Positions 1 to 11,335 of a stretch of DNA of 64,000 nucleotides are shown here, in pieces. Source of the DNA: Symsagittifera roscoffensis (lineage: Eukaryota > Xenacoelomorpha > Acoela > Convolutidae); the NCBI RefSeq assembly GCF_963678635.1, contig NC_087067.1, forward strand, positions 1,676,001-1,740,000, written 5' to 3'. Below the pieces are notes generated by a model. The model made no database searches and had not been told where the DNA came from. It was given only the letters and a program-made list of their open reading frames with translations. Each line of letters starts with the position of its first letter. Within the stretch, counting starts at the first letter, position 1. The position numbers were made by a program, and so were the translations under genes.

Positions 1-192
1 GCCATTCAAAGTTCAGTCTAACATAAAATATCACAAAATTGTGCGACTATAATTGTCAAATCGAGTAATTTGACAGAGCTGTAAACATTATAAAATTGAT
101 TAGTGACACTTCATTGATACATTTCCTTAATTTGTAATTCTTTCAACTCGGTTGTTTCAAATTGTCCCCGCCCGAATAACCGAGACGGGAAA

Positions 193-926
193 GTGAGAGC
201 CAGTTTATGGTCCCCCTGCCAGAAAGAGAGAAAAGAGTCAAGGCCATTAACACAACATCGACAGGTAGGTGAAAAATTATTTTATTTGCTACTTTACTCG
301 TGTTTTATTGCTCTATTTCTGCTCTTTTTACTGCCCAAGAATAGTTTTGTTTCAATTTATCACCCTCAATGGTTAGTAATTATACCTTTTAACCAGAACT
401 GATCATACTTTTTTACAACTTCGGTTGAAACGTTAACAGTGTCTTGCTTGTTTTATGGTTGGGTTCAAGCTACTAGATTTTTAAACCGGTGATAAACACG
501 TTATTCCCATAGTAACGACCCTCGAAAATCAAGAGAAACATTTTATAGTTAGAGGAATTTCTTTTAACTGCTCTCATGGATGTTTCGATCGTTTTTGATA
601 GCAAAATTAACCCGTAATTATTTTTATGTAAGGATATAAAAATGGTCTGACTTTCGTTGAAATAAACGACTTGCTTTTTTGGCAAAATAGAAAATTGCAT
701 AACATCCATCAAACGTGTAATTACTAACCCATAAACATTTTATCGTTTTTTTTTACTTTGCTCGAATCATTTTACCCGATTTTTCAGACCGGCCGAACAT
801 CTAATAAACCGCTTCGACCGAAATGCCAAAAATTTCAGATTTTAACTCAAGTTCGATTCAAAGTTTTCGAAAATGTTACTGGAGTCGTAGAGAAAAATTA
901 CCCAGAGGAGGTTTCGGCTGAGATAG
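193..926 (+). CDS. Weak candidate: two exons of an unidentified gene at the left edge
   Basis: An open segment from 193 runs in phase into ACAG|GTAGGT (exon end 264). A second open segment begins after TTTTTCAG at 788, stays in phase 0 and ends at a GTGAGA donor-like site at 926. The joined peptide would be basic and unlike any family I recognise. Support is only the matching phases and the splice-like sites, and both occur by chance in AT-rich DNA. It could be the end of a gene that starts left of the window or noise. I lean towards noise. Confidence 0.15.
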
Positions 927-1023
927 GTGAGATCAAAATATCTATTAAATACTTATTCAAAATATCAACACAAGTTTTCAATTTTAGTTCTAAGTGTATG
1001 AAGTATAATAACGTCTAAAACAG

Positions 1024-1072
1024 ATTTGGTGGATGTAGGATTTTCTCAAGGGCGGGGGCGGATTTTCAAAAA
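1024..1072 (+). mobile_element. Left-end fragment of family A hAT-type MITE
   Basis: The stretch GGTGGATGTAGGATTTTCTC followed by a G-rich run matches the left terminus of the family A elements described at 3496-3842. Only the end remains. Confidence 0.45.
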
Positions 1073-1145
1073 ATTTAGCGCCATCAGTTTATTGTATTTT
1101 AAGCCTTCATCTTCCTCGCATTGCTGCAGATCTAATAATTTTAAA

Positions 1146-1485
1146 CAGGGGTGGATCTAGGATTTTCTCGAGGGGGGGGGGCGGATTTGAAAATTTATCG
1201 ACATTTTTTTTAGTTCGACCAAATTGATTTTCCGAGCTCTCCCAAAGCACAAAAAAGACCCTGTTTTGCCCACAATTTCTGCGCCGCATGCAAAATTTTG
1301 AAAAAAAAACAGGCCGAAAAAGGCGTTTTTAGGCACTTTTTGGAAAACTTTTACCAAAAAATCGCGTTTTTTCGGCGCGCGCTCCCCCCTCAAATTTAGT
1401 ATAAATTGGTGCCAAAGGCGCCTTTAGAAAACTTTTAGGGTCCGTTACCAGAAATGGATATCTCAAAATAGTACAAAGGGGGGTA
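1146..1485 (+). mobile_element. Family A hAT-type MITE, right end lost
   Basis: The left end CAGGGGTGGATCTAGGATTT and the G-run are intact. The body contains the GGCGCGCG and GGCGCCxxxGGCGCC-like blocks and the 'ATCTCAAAATAGTACAAAGG' block seen in every family A copy. The terminal CCTAAATCCGCCCCTG is missing, so this copy is truncated at about 1485. Minus-strand open frames across it recur in the other copies and are by-products of the repeat, not genes. Confidence 0.7.
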
Positions 1486-1489
1486 CTAT

Positions 1490-3427
1490 TTATGGTACAC
1501 ACAAACAATTCAATTTTATTCTACTGCTTTTTTAACGTTAGTTCAGCTATAATTACTTCTAATTTCTGTATTTTGTACCAATCTTACTCGCCCTATTCTA
1601 CTAGAAAAAGCAACACATTTAAAACGTTTTTCTTTCCTGATTTAAAAAAAATCCCTTGTTTTTGAATTTTTTGATGTAATCATGGTGTTTGGAACGATTT
1701 GTGCTACAGCAACCAGCTATTCTTGTTAGTTCGTTGTTCTTAGCTCCCGGCTGCAGTAAAAATTATTCATGGCTCAGACCCGAACAAAAATCGTTGACAT
1801 CAAAGCTCATCACTGAGCTCTCGAAGGTGGTTCTCAATTTGCTCAATTTTTTTGGTAGTTTCTAGTGCATAAGTTTCTGCAGTGTTGAGGCCATCGAATT
1901 ATTTTCTTTTGCTTTTTGAGCTGGCTTGAAGCGAATATAAGAGTAAATGCAAAGCAACTTTTGGTTGTGATTCCAACCTCAATAAAAACCTTTTTGTTCG
2001 CGAATTGCTTTTCAAAATGAACTCCAAGTAAATACCCAGTGTCGCAGATTGTTTTTAATTTTAACTTTCTGATAGGCTCAATACAATAATTGTTGAACTT
2101 TGTTAGACTCAACTTTTTGTGTAAATAATTAGTCTATAAAAATACAACCCCCCTCCCCGTAAAAACAACAAAATTTGCAAAAAAGTTTTCGTTTTTCGCT
2201 CAATTTTTTCAATATTAGTTGATGTAATTTTTTATTCTTTTTTTACAGCAACCGTTTTTTAAATGATTTTTTTGTTCTTTATTTTTTTAAAAATTGATGA
2301 AACATGAAATATTTATTTGAATAATAGCCTAAACACTGAGTTGAAGTATACTAGTACTGGTACAATAAATAATCTGACTGAAATTCGAACTTTTAACCAG
2401 TTTGTTACCTTTGTACGTACGATACTACAATCTATTTTGGCCGACCGTTTCCGAAAGGTTGACAGAAAATTTGTAAATCAGTATTATCAAAAAAGGCCCA
2501 TTATCAAAATTTTGAGGGTTTTTTTGACAGTCATTAATCTGGGCTGCAAAAGATACGTTAAATTTAGGTCTTCAACTGTTTTGTTTAGCCCAGACAATTA
2601 CTGTTAGTCAACCTTGAAAAGTTTTTCTAGACCTGAAACATGTAAGTCAATCATCCATTCTCTAGAAAAATAACTGCTTCCGTGGTTCTCCCTGACTCTC
2701 TTTTATTCTCTTGATTCTAATGTGCAAAAACAGCTTCTCCCAGAAGCGTAGAGTCCAGACATTTTGTTGTTTTTGCACAATAACAAATCTGCTCTTTTTG
2801 TGCGCTTATGCTAAATTGTATTTATTTTATCCCAGACTGTGCTTTTCGTGCTTATGATGTGTTATTTTTGTTTTGATTCTCACAAACCTGAGAATCTTTT
2901 CAGTATCTGTTGATGAGCTTAGGATCCCGTAGGAGGGGGGGGGGGGTTGTATAGTAGGTCTAAGTGAGTGTTAGTTTTCGTGATGGGTTGTTTTTGTTAT
3001 CCGCTCTTTTCACAAATGGGTTCTTTTGAAGTTGTCGAAACTGGGTTAAACGGTTAACGCACTCCCTATTTACCGCTCTCTTAAACCTGACCCAAATAAT
3101 GAAACTTTCTAACTAGTTTATAACTTATCAATTAGCAGGTCTTCCTTGAAAGAAAAAAGCCGCCGCCTAGGTGTGTATAGTCTACTATAGCCCTTATAAC
3201 AGTTAACACCCTTAGTTCAAAATAGCCCCCCTCTTCGAAACCGTCCTTAAAGTGAGTGACTCATTTCGACTTGACTTTAAGTGTACTAAAATAATTGGTC
3301 GACAAGAGATGTTTTTGGACCAGGAAGTAACGCGACAAAAGCGCCAAGAGTTCTCACAGTTGTTGGTTCAAATTTATTGTTTAACTGCTTAGTAAACACT
3401 ACTCGTGTTTCAAAAACAAGTCCACTA
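1490..3427. other. Spacer with no recognised gene
   Basis: AT-rich DNA with scattered short open frames (for example at 1843-2112 minus and 2317-2607 plus) that show no domain and no convincing splice context. A homopolymer G run lies at about 2935-2946. Confidence 0.5.
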
Positions 3428-3495
3428 GCGCCATCAGTTTCTTGTCCTTTAAGTCTTCATCTTCCTCGCATTGCTTCAGATCTATTAGCTTTAAA

Positions 3496-3842
3496 CAGGG
3501 GCGGATTTATGATTTTCTCGAGGGGGGGGGGCTGACTTTCAATAAATTTTCGAAGATTTCGTCGACCTTTTTTTAGGTCGACCAAATTGATTTCCAACCT
3601 CTCCCAAAGCAATGGAAAGACCTTGTTTTGGCAACATTTTCAGGACAGGCAAAATTTTGAAAAAAAAACAGACCGAAAAAAGCGGTTTAAAATTTTAGGC
3701 ATTTCAAATTTTAGAAAAATTTCAGGGTCCGTCAGCCGAAAATATATCTCAAAATAGTACAAAAAGGAAACCCTTTGGGTCGGCAGGGGGTCGAATCCCT
3801 GAGAGGGGAGCGTCCGCCCCCACCCCCCTAAATCCGCCCCTG
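3496..3842 (+). mobile_element. Family A hAT-type MITE, complete, with 8-bp target duplication
   Basis: This is the reference copy. It starts CAGGGGCGGATTTATGATTT plus a G-run and ends CCCCCCTAAATCCGCCCCTG, so the ends are inverted repeats of about 16-20 bp. The flanks are GCTTTAAA on the left and ACTTTAAA on the right, an 8-bp target duplication with one mismatch, as expected for hAT transposases. It has no transposase and is therefore non-autonomous. The 68 bp to its left (3428-3495) also occur left of the copy at 1146. Confidence 0.85.
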
Positions 3843-3849
3843 ACTTTAA

Positions 3850-6530
3850 AAGCTCTTCGTAAATGATCACCTCAAAACGACTCCAAATGATTTATTTTTT
3901 TTTTATTTCAAACTAAAAGAAATGATGATGTTTATTATTGGAAACGTCCGCGAGCTTGGCCGCTTTGCGATCTCCTTAAACCTTTCGCCGAGTCTTTTCT
4001 ACCGATGTCAATGTTCAATATCATCAATCAAGCGAATTCTGAGACCTGTCGCCAATTTTTTTACTCACTGCGAAAAATAATACGACTGCTTTGATTCTGA
4101 GAAAAAATAGTGTTTACACATTCATTTTGTTTTCTCGTTTTTTCTAAGTTTCACGTACGTTTAATCTGATTTTTCAATCTGTAAACCTTTTTTGGAACTT
4201 AAATGTCAACCAGAAGAGTTTATGAAAATACTGACCATTCATTCACCGTAAGCACATGTTGAAGCACTGATTATTGAGACTAAAAACGAGATCAAATTCT
4301 AAGAGGACTCTTCAACTCACTTTCATCTGGGGGTCCGACTTTTTTCACACCATTCAATCTGTTCGAACGAGCATCGAGTTTCCAACTCAGACAGTTTCAA
4401 GTCGGCTTGTCGGTAACATGATAAGAGCTCCACACTATTAAGATTCCAGACAATATTTTACAACCCCGCCAACTTAACTGTTTAAAAAGGTACGAAATCT
4501 GGCTCGGATCAAAAGCGATTTTGCCGACTCGATTTGTAGTTTTTGGTGAGAACAATTTTGGTTATAGTATTAATGAAGGCTTAGCGTGGCTGGGTTAATA
4601 AAAATTAATGAGGCAACTTGGTGCAATTGTTAAATTCGTGCGTAACTTGATGATCGGTTGTGATTCGTAACAAATCTGTTTGGACCCTTCAATCATCGTT
4701 TTATGGTTCTCACCAAGGTGTCAATATGATAATACCTGTTACAGACCGTTATTTCTGTTGTTTGTTGCAGTTTTCAGTCTAGTGATTCTCATTTAATTGA
4801 TTTTTCTACGCCAAATTTACTTACTTAAACCGATTTGTCAATTTTGACCCCAGACGAATTAACATAAATACAATTTAATCAATTCAAATTGAAAATACTC
4901 AAATTATTTCTACGGCAATTTCCGACCCAATAAAAAGGAATAGTCCAATAAACCGTAAGTTTGAAACCCCATTTTAACTAATTAAGTATTATAGTTTTTC
5001 TCTGCAAAAACTACTTTAAAACTATGGATCATATCATTATAATTAAAAACTGAATGATTCCATACAACTGAGCATTAAATTAGTTATTCATTTTTCAAAT
5101 TCGATTGTATCTGGACCTGAAAAAAAAAAGATAATCAATCAGATACTTGAATAGCCAGTGGCTGCACGAGGAACACAGTGTTTCGACGACATTGATAGAG
5201 GAAAAACTCATAAACTCGTTTTTTTTTCAAAACTCAAAAATTTCAAAAAATCAAAAAATCAATATCAAATTAAAATTAGTCCAAACAAAAAATTTTAACC
5301 AAAATTTCCCGTCATTTGTTCTAGAAATAGTGATTAAATCAGGCAAAAAATTGCACAAATACGTAGTAAGTAATAACCAACATAACCTTAAAAGTGTGCT
5401 TGAATTAAATTTGAAGATCAGCCGCTAAATAAATTCTTACCAGCCTTGTTTTCTTAACATTAAGACAATTTTTTTGAAATTTTTTATTTTTCTGAATCAC
5501 TGCTGTAAGGACTTTAGCTTCTGCTACACTTGAACTCCAATCGTCTTTAAATAACTCAAAATCAGCTGAAAAAAAACAGACCCTCCGAAACTATAGTTTA
5601 TTTTCCTAAGGGGGGGGGGGTGATCGGAAGAATCATTCTCAAATAGCAGTTGTTTTCCAGGCGCATTGAGTCCGTTTTCATGCTAAAAATCTTTCCAAAT
5701 AAAACCAAAAAGGATTCCAAATGAAAATCAAAAAGTTCCCTTAGTTTTCTGAGTTTTTTATTAAATTTTATTTTAATAACCACCTTCATCTCTTCGGCCG
5801 AGACCATCAAGCACTCAATTTTTCAGGCTGCAGGCTTTTCTGGCCAATTTCTGAACACTTGAAGCAGTATTAAATTCTTTTTTTTGCATCCTTTTTTTAA
5901 TTTTGGTTCTCAATGACCGTTGTTAATCCCTAAACTTAATCATGTCTGCACTGGGTTCGTTAAATCAATCATTTTTTTGAAAGGAAATTATAAATTGAAA
6001 AAACTCATTTTGTAGTACGTTAAATTTAAGCATTGTGAAATTTCAATTATCATATTAAAATATAAGGAGAAGACGATGAATTGCATAAAATGTGTCGAAA
6101 GTCAACAAGTATTTATATTGGACTCATAATTTTCGTTTTTCCTTTTAAAATTTTGATCCAATTTTTCGTTGGAGAATCAGAATTTTGCGAATTGGTTTCT
6201 TTTCTAAAACATTTTGCATTCGGGTCATAAAATAATTTTGAGGACCAATTATAATGCGTCAACTAAATCGAAACAGTAATGCTCGTTTATCACGGCAATG
6301 GTCTGAATGATCCGACTGCCCCTTAAAGCTCATTAAAAAAAATTTCCTAATGTTTCTTTTCTTTTTTCCAACCACATGTAAAAAACAAAGGTATGTTTTT
6401 TGCGTCTCGTGTTGTAATAATAGGAACAAACTATTGGCGTCAGTTAATTTTGGAATGATTTCATTTGTTTTTTTACGCGTGTTATAACAATGCAATATCT
6501 CGTGTGTTCTCTATTTCAAATTCGCCGAAT
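3850..6530. other. Spacer with no recognised gene
   Basis: AT-rich sequence. The longest open frame (5147-5428 plus) is lysine- and asparagine-rich and low in complexity, as expected from A-rich DNA. A G-run lies at about 5611-5620. I see no domain, RNA gene or repeat boundary. Confidence 0.5.
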
Positions 6531-7110
6531 CAGCAATTATCAAACTCAATAGCTTTACAAAAAAGACCACACGTGAAATAATCTTTTAAATTTGAGCTCA
6601 AGACAACGATATATTTTTTTTAAAAGTCAAAATGTTAAACATTAATGCGAACATGAAGCTTCCACCATTTTTTTGAAAGTCGGAACAGCATAAGGTCAAA
6701 TCACTGAATGTTCTGACTGCCCTTCTGAATGTTCGATCGAAGCTCTTCATTTAACAAATTTTTATTCTGATTAAAAAATCTCCAAATTGACAAAAATGGC
6801 CCAAACTGAAATTGTCAAGTTTCAATTCGACTAATACGCTTTAATAAGACAAAATATATCGCGCGGTAACCATATTAGTTTGATTTTTAGTCGTCAAATT
6901 AGTCTCAAAATCAAACCGTTGGAATTTTTTCAAAAAGCTGCAACAGATGAAATATCTTTTTAATTTTGAGCCCTGGGAATAAATATCTTTCAGTATAAAT
7001 GAAAAAATTCCGCCATAAATGAGTAGTTTAAAAGTCGAAATTTGTCTGGATAAAAACCACTTTTTGCTCATATTTTTGGGCACTTTCTTTGAAAGTTGAA
7101 ACAAAAAATT
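6530..7110. repeat. Two diverged relics of the 1169-bp foldback family
   Basis: The blocks at about 6555-6730 and 6845-7105 repeat, in the same order and orientation, motifs of the left arm of the foldback at 55752-56920: GTGAAATA, TTTGAGCTCAA, AAAAGTCGAAATTTGTCTG and AAAGTCGGAACA. The phrase 'ATGTTCTGACTGCCC' near 6708 matches the terminal segment of that element. Both copies are old and lack clear ends. Confidence 0.5.
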
Positions 7111-7769
7111 TAGAAAACGGACTCATTCTATCTATCAACTGCAAGCATGCAATATAGGGCGCAAAAACGCGCACTAAATGGGTATAAAGTACTAACTTTG
7201 CCATTTTTAAACAAACATAACCCTAACTTTACAAAAAAATTTACCAGAAAAGAAAACAAAAGTTTTTGACTTTGAACTCAAGTTCATTTAAAATGCTGTA
7301 TATAAACGTAAAACAATTAATTTGACTGTGATACTTGTCTAGAAATAAATCACCCGGTCGTAAGTTATATCTATTAACTCGGAAAAATGAAACTTGCGGG
7401 TTGAAAAAAATTAGTTCTATGGTTTATTTGCCCACAAAATCTGCACCTTGAAAGTTTTGGTCGAAAATGTTCAGTTCAAAATTCGTCAATTCTTTCGTAA
7501 AAACTAAAACGTCCGTTTGAGAAGGGCTATAAATCAAAAGGTACAATTATGATAGAGGGGTCCCAAGAACTCACCGGGTTCTTATGTAAATAGGGTTCCT
7601 CAAAATTTTTCTACTTAGCTGATCGATTATGTCAGTTTGAACATCAAATAAGTTATCACATACAGCACAGGTTAGTTACGTTTGAAAAAAACTTGAATTG
7701 ACGACCGCTGCTTTTTTTTGACTTAGTTAATTACTGTGTTTGCTTAAAACTACCAATCAAACGTGTACG

Positions 7770-8076
7770 CAGGGGCGGATCTAGGATTTTCTCGAGGGGG
7801 GGTTCGGATTTTCAAAAGTTTTGAAAAAATAGGCCAAAAAAGGCTTTTATAGGCAATTCTCGGAAAATTTTGACCAAAAAATTGCGTTTTTTTGGCGCGC
7901 GCTCCCACTTGAAATTAATATATATTGGCACCTAAGGCGCCTTTAGAAAAATTTTAGGGTCCGTCACCAAAAATGGATATCTCAAAATAGTACAAAGGGG
8001 GAACCCTTTTGGTCGGCAGGGGGATGAATTCCTGAGGAAGGGCGTCCAGACCCCCCCCCCCCTAAATCCGCTGGTG
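7770..8076 (+). mobile_element. Family A hAT-type MITE with target duplication
   Basis: The left end is CAGGGGCGGATCTAGGATTT and the right end is a C-run followed by CCTAAATCCGCTGGTG (mutated terminus). The flanks CGTGTACG and CGTGTACC form an 8-bp duplication with one mismatch. The copy is shorter than 3496-3842 through internal loss. Confidence 0.8.
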
Positions 8077-8179
8077 CGTGTACCAATCAAAAATATCGCA
8101 TAAAGAAGCAGGAGGGCAAATCAAAAATTGAAAGAAAGCTCTCTGATTTTGTTTTGTAAATTGATGAACGCTTTAAGTT

Positions 8180-8245
8180 CGACCACAGAGGGATTCGAAC
8201 CCCTCAACCTTCTGATTTGAAATCAGACGCCTTGTCCGTTTGGTC
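8180..8245 (-). pseudogene. tRNA-Arg-like pseudogene with UCA anticodon and truncated D arm
   Basis: Read on the minus strand, this has a 7-bp acceptor stem with one mismatch (GACCAAA with TGTGGTC), an AAGGCG block, and an anticodon arm TCTGA-TTTCAAA-TCAGA. It continues with a five-base variable loop and a T arm containing TTCGAAT. The arrangement and the GTCTGA/TCAGAAG/TTGAGG phrases are those of eukaryotic tRNA-Arg(UCG). About eight bases of the D arm are missing, the T stem carries an extra G, and the anticodon triplet is UCA in place of UCG. It is most likely a decayed copy. CCA is not encoded, as normal for eukaryotes. Confidence 0.75.
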
Positions 8246-9819
8246 CTAACGATGAATATGGATCTGGTGGTATGATAGTTGGGGGGGGGGGGGGTGTGTC
8301 TGTATTAAATCAAGAAGAAATGCGATTAGAAATGCATATGCTGGCCCTTTTTATCCCCCCCCCCAATTTCAATTTTTCCAATTTGGCCTTTTTCATTCAG
8401 GTGGGGAAGGGTGGTCTGGGGGAGGGGGAGGGAAGACAAGAAGCGGAAAAAGCGCCAAATGCTTTTCGAATAATTTGAGGTTCAAGTTTTTTTTACTTTC
8501 GATGACGCATCTATAATGAAGGGGCCCAATTATAAATACTTAAACCATGTGCCTTAAATGTTTACTTCCTACATTTTTTCTATTTTTCACTATAAAGATT
8601 CCAATTAGGTGCATAGAAAGATATGATTAAGATCCCATGCAGTTTTTGTTCCGGAGCTTCATTGATTTAAAAATGCAGCGCTTCACATTAAAAGTTTTCG
8701 GATTTCTCTAACTATTCCCCCTTGTGGTACCTAGAAACGAATTGCCACTCTTATAATGATCTTATTCAACAGTTAAGCATATGCAAACTTTGTGCTCTAA
8801 AACTAATCCCCTTTGCGAAGGGGGGGGGAGCGGGGTGGGTAGCTCAAGAAGTCTAAATTTTCTTATCATTTTTTGTTTTTCTCTCCCCATTAATTCGTTA
8901 GGGCGTTCCGGTTCCCTATCGTGTTGGCGTCCGCGCTTCTTCCTCGCCTTTTCAAGTTTTTGGGCGTTGTCCGGTTGTGATCTGCTCATTTGGATAGTTT
9001 GATTTTCTAACTTTATCTCGCCTCTTCCTTTTTCTACCTGTTCTAATCTAAGTTCGGCCCAAAAACAACTGCTTATCGCACGTTTTATGGGATCGATATG
9101 GGGAAAGCGAGAGTCTCTTTTTTGGACTTGTGAGCTTTATCGGGAATACTGAAATGCTAATTTTGCGCAAAAAGAGGAAAAAGTTGGACAAATTTTCAGG
9201 CAGAGGCGTAATTTTTTCAGCCTATCCCAACTTCAAAGGGCGCTATCGGCTTTGTTTGGACGCTAAATTACAATATTATTCAAATAATTGCCAGAAACCG
9301 TGTTAATTGCCAGGCCTCCACTTTGAAAAGTCTGTTATTTTTTCAATTTTTCCATTTTTTCCAAATAATTTCCAAGTGAGCCGGAATAATTTGACCCAGA
9401 GGGAAAAGCCCGCAGCCAAAAAACAAATATGTCTAAATACAACTCTCTCAATATGACCGTAACTCAACATTTGTCTGGTTTACAATAGTGATGGCTATTT
9501 TTCGTTTTGAAATTATTGTAACCTTAAGGAACTTCAAAAATTTTCATATTTTTGCAAACAAAGCGGGTATTATTTTTATAATTAGAAATATTCCCAAATC
9601 AATCGCTTTTCAGGCTATTTGCGCCTTCAAATTGCCCACAAATCACAGGCTTGTGCAATTATTTGAAATGAGTTGTCTTAATAATCGATTGATTGAGAAA
9701 TCACATATGGAAAATTTTTTATTGCAATGAAGTCTTACTAAAGCATGGCTTTTCATGGCTTTTTTTTGCAAGCATTTCAATCTTGACGCTTTTTTGGTCT
9801 CTTCAATCTAGACGCCTCT
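8246..9819. other. Spacer with G/C homopolymer tracts, no recognised gene
   Basis: There are G-runs at 8281-8294 and near 8820 and a C-run near 8357. Around 8762-9002 both strands are open for about 75 codons. The minus-strand frame is rich in K/R/E and the plus-strand frame in S/F/L, and neither resembles a known protein. I treat this as composition, not a gene. Confidence 0.4.
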
Positions 9820-10000
9820 TCAGGAATTCGACCCGCTCAGCAACCAAGCGCGCGCCGAAAAAACGCGTTTTTTGGTCAAAATTTTCCAAAAAAGACCCAA
9901 AAATGGCGCAAAATTTTTGGTCAAAATAGGGTCGTTATAGTGTTCTTGGAGTGTTCGGAAAATCAATCCCCCCCTCGAGAAAATTCTAGAACCGCCCCTT
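9820..10000 (-). mobile_element. Family A MITE fragment, reverse orientation
   Basis: The segment ends CTCGAGAAAATTCTAGAACC then GCCCCTTG, the reverse complement of the family A left end, and carries the GCGCGCGCCGAAAAAACGCG block of the body. Only about half of the element is present. Confidence 0.6.
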
Positions 10001-11335
10001 GTTGATGATGACAAAGGTAAAGGTTTTAAGGGCGGTAACAAACATAAGCGAATTTAAGACTAGTTTTCACATATTTTTAAGACTTAATTTTCACATAATT
10101 TGCTCATATTTTCATGAGATGGAATCACACTTTTTTCAAGGCGTCCCTGGTAGAAAACACTTACATGGATAATGTTGACCTTTTGGAATCAATTGGAAAC
10201 CTTTTTCCCTGGCGATCTTTTGATTTCATATATGGGAGTTTTATGGATCTGATTTAGTATCATGAACAAAAGAGTCATCTTAGGGTCACGCACGATTTAG
10301 TTATAGTTTTGAGATAACATAAGTGAAGTTATAACTTTAGCAGAAGAATTGTAGTGAACTTTATTTACTTTTGCAACAATTTATCAGTTCAGAACTCTGC
10401 GAAGGTCGAATAAAAGGTGAAAAAAGGCTGAAGCAGGGGGTAGAATTTGGGATGAGTTAGTTATTAAATGACAGCAGGTATATTTGGGCAAACAGTTACT
10501 CGATAAGGATCGGTTGAATGGACTGAGTTGTCAACACTGATAATAAGATGATACTCTGTTTAATTCCAATAATCGCACAAATATTCTTCTGATGCTGATC
10601 CAACTTTAAGTAAACACAGGCAATATTGAGAGATCTTTGATGTTTATTTAATAGATTCAACAGATATATTTTTGAGCGCCGATTTTAATCTCATCAAACC
10701 AGAAACTCATCTAGCCTAACAATGATAGAAGATCTTGATTTTGCCAAATTTTGATTTTTTTTTGAACATTTTGTACGTTTTTTCGGCTAGTTGTGTTTCT
10801 TTCTGACAGTTTGGAAACTTTTCTCAAAATTTGCAAAAAATGCGAGCGGCCATTGTTTGTTCTAGTTTTGGAGTTTTTGATCAATGATAAGAAAAGGAGA
10901 AATAAGTGAGAAATGATTTGAGTAAGCAAACTGAAAGATGACACAATATACGTGTACCAGCTAGGTATCTCGGGAGTGTGATCTAAACTGTAATGTCATC
11001 ATTATCTCGCTATATCACGCTTTCAAAACACCTTCCGAAATTGAGCAGAAACATCCCAACTTTGAACTATTTGATCTACTGTTTAGATTTCTCATCACGA
11101 ATAATTCTCAAAGCGGACTGCAAAATACTGAAGCAACCCAACCGATACCATTTCTGAAATACCAGCAGCTTCGAGATTTGACGAGTCGATTCGGATTAGA
11201 GCATTTGGCCAATCCAAACAATCCCCCACTTTGGAAAAGGAACAAAAGAGATCCCAGATTGGACCGACTGGAAGTGAGGTCGTGTTCTTAATACAAACCA
11301 GTTATAATTAGTATTGAAGTCGTCGGAAGATTCTG
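10001..11335. other. Region upstream of the Hox gene
   Basis: AT-rich, with no recognised gene or repeat. The Hox 5' UTR, any promoter and any upstream exon should lie here. An in-frame stop (TGA at 11315-11317) lies 21 bases before the chosen ATG. I could not pick a TATA box or start site with confidence. Confidence 0.4.

Noticed and set aside
1107-1393. Overlapping minus-strand frames across the MITE, echoed at 28634-29036
   Set aside because: They recur because the MITE recurs; each copy has different frames and ends, and the reading follows the G/C runs and A tracts of the repeat.
5147-5428. 93-codon plus frame
   Set aside because: Lysine/asparagine-rich low-complexity product from A-rich DNA; no other signal.
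8762-9002. Opposed ~75-codon frames with basic and hydrophobic products
   Set aside because: No domain, splice sites or start context; both are explained by local purine/pyrimidine bias.
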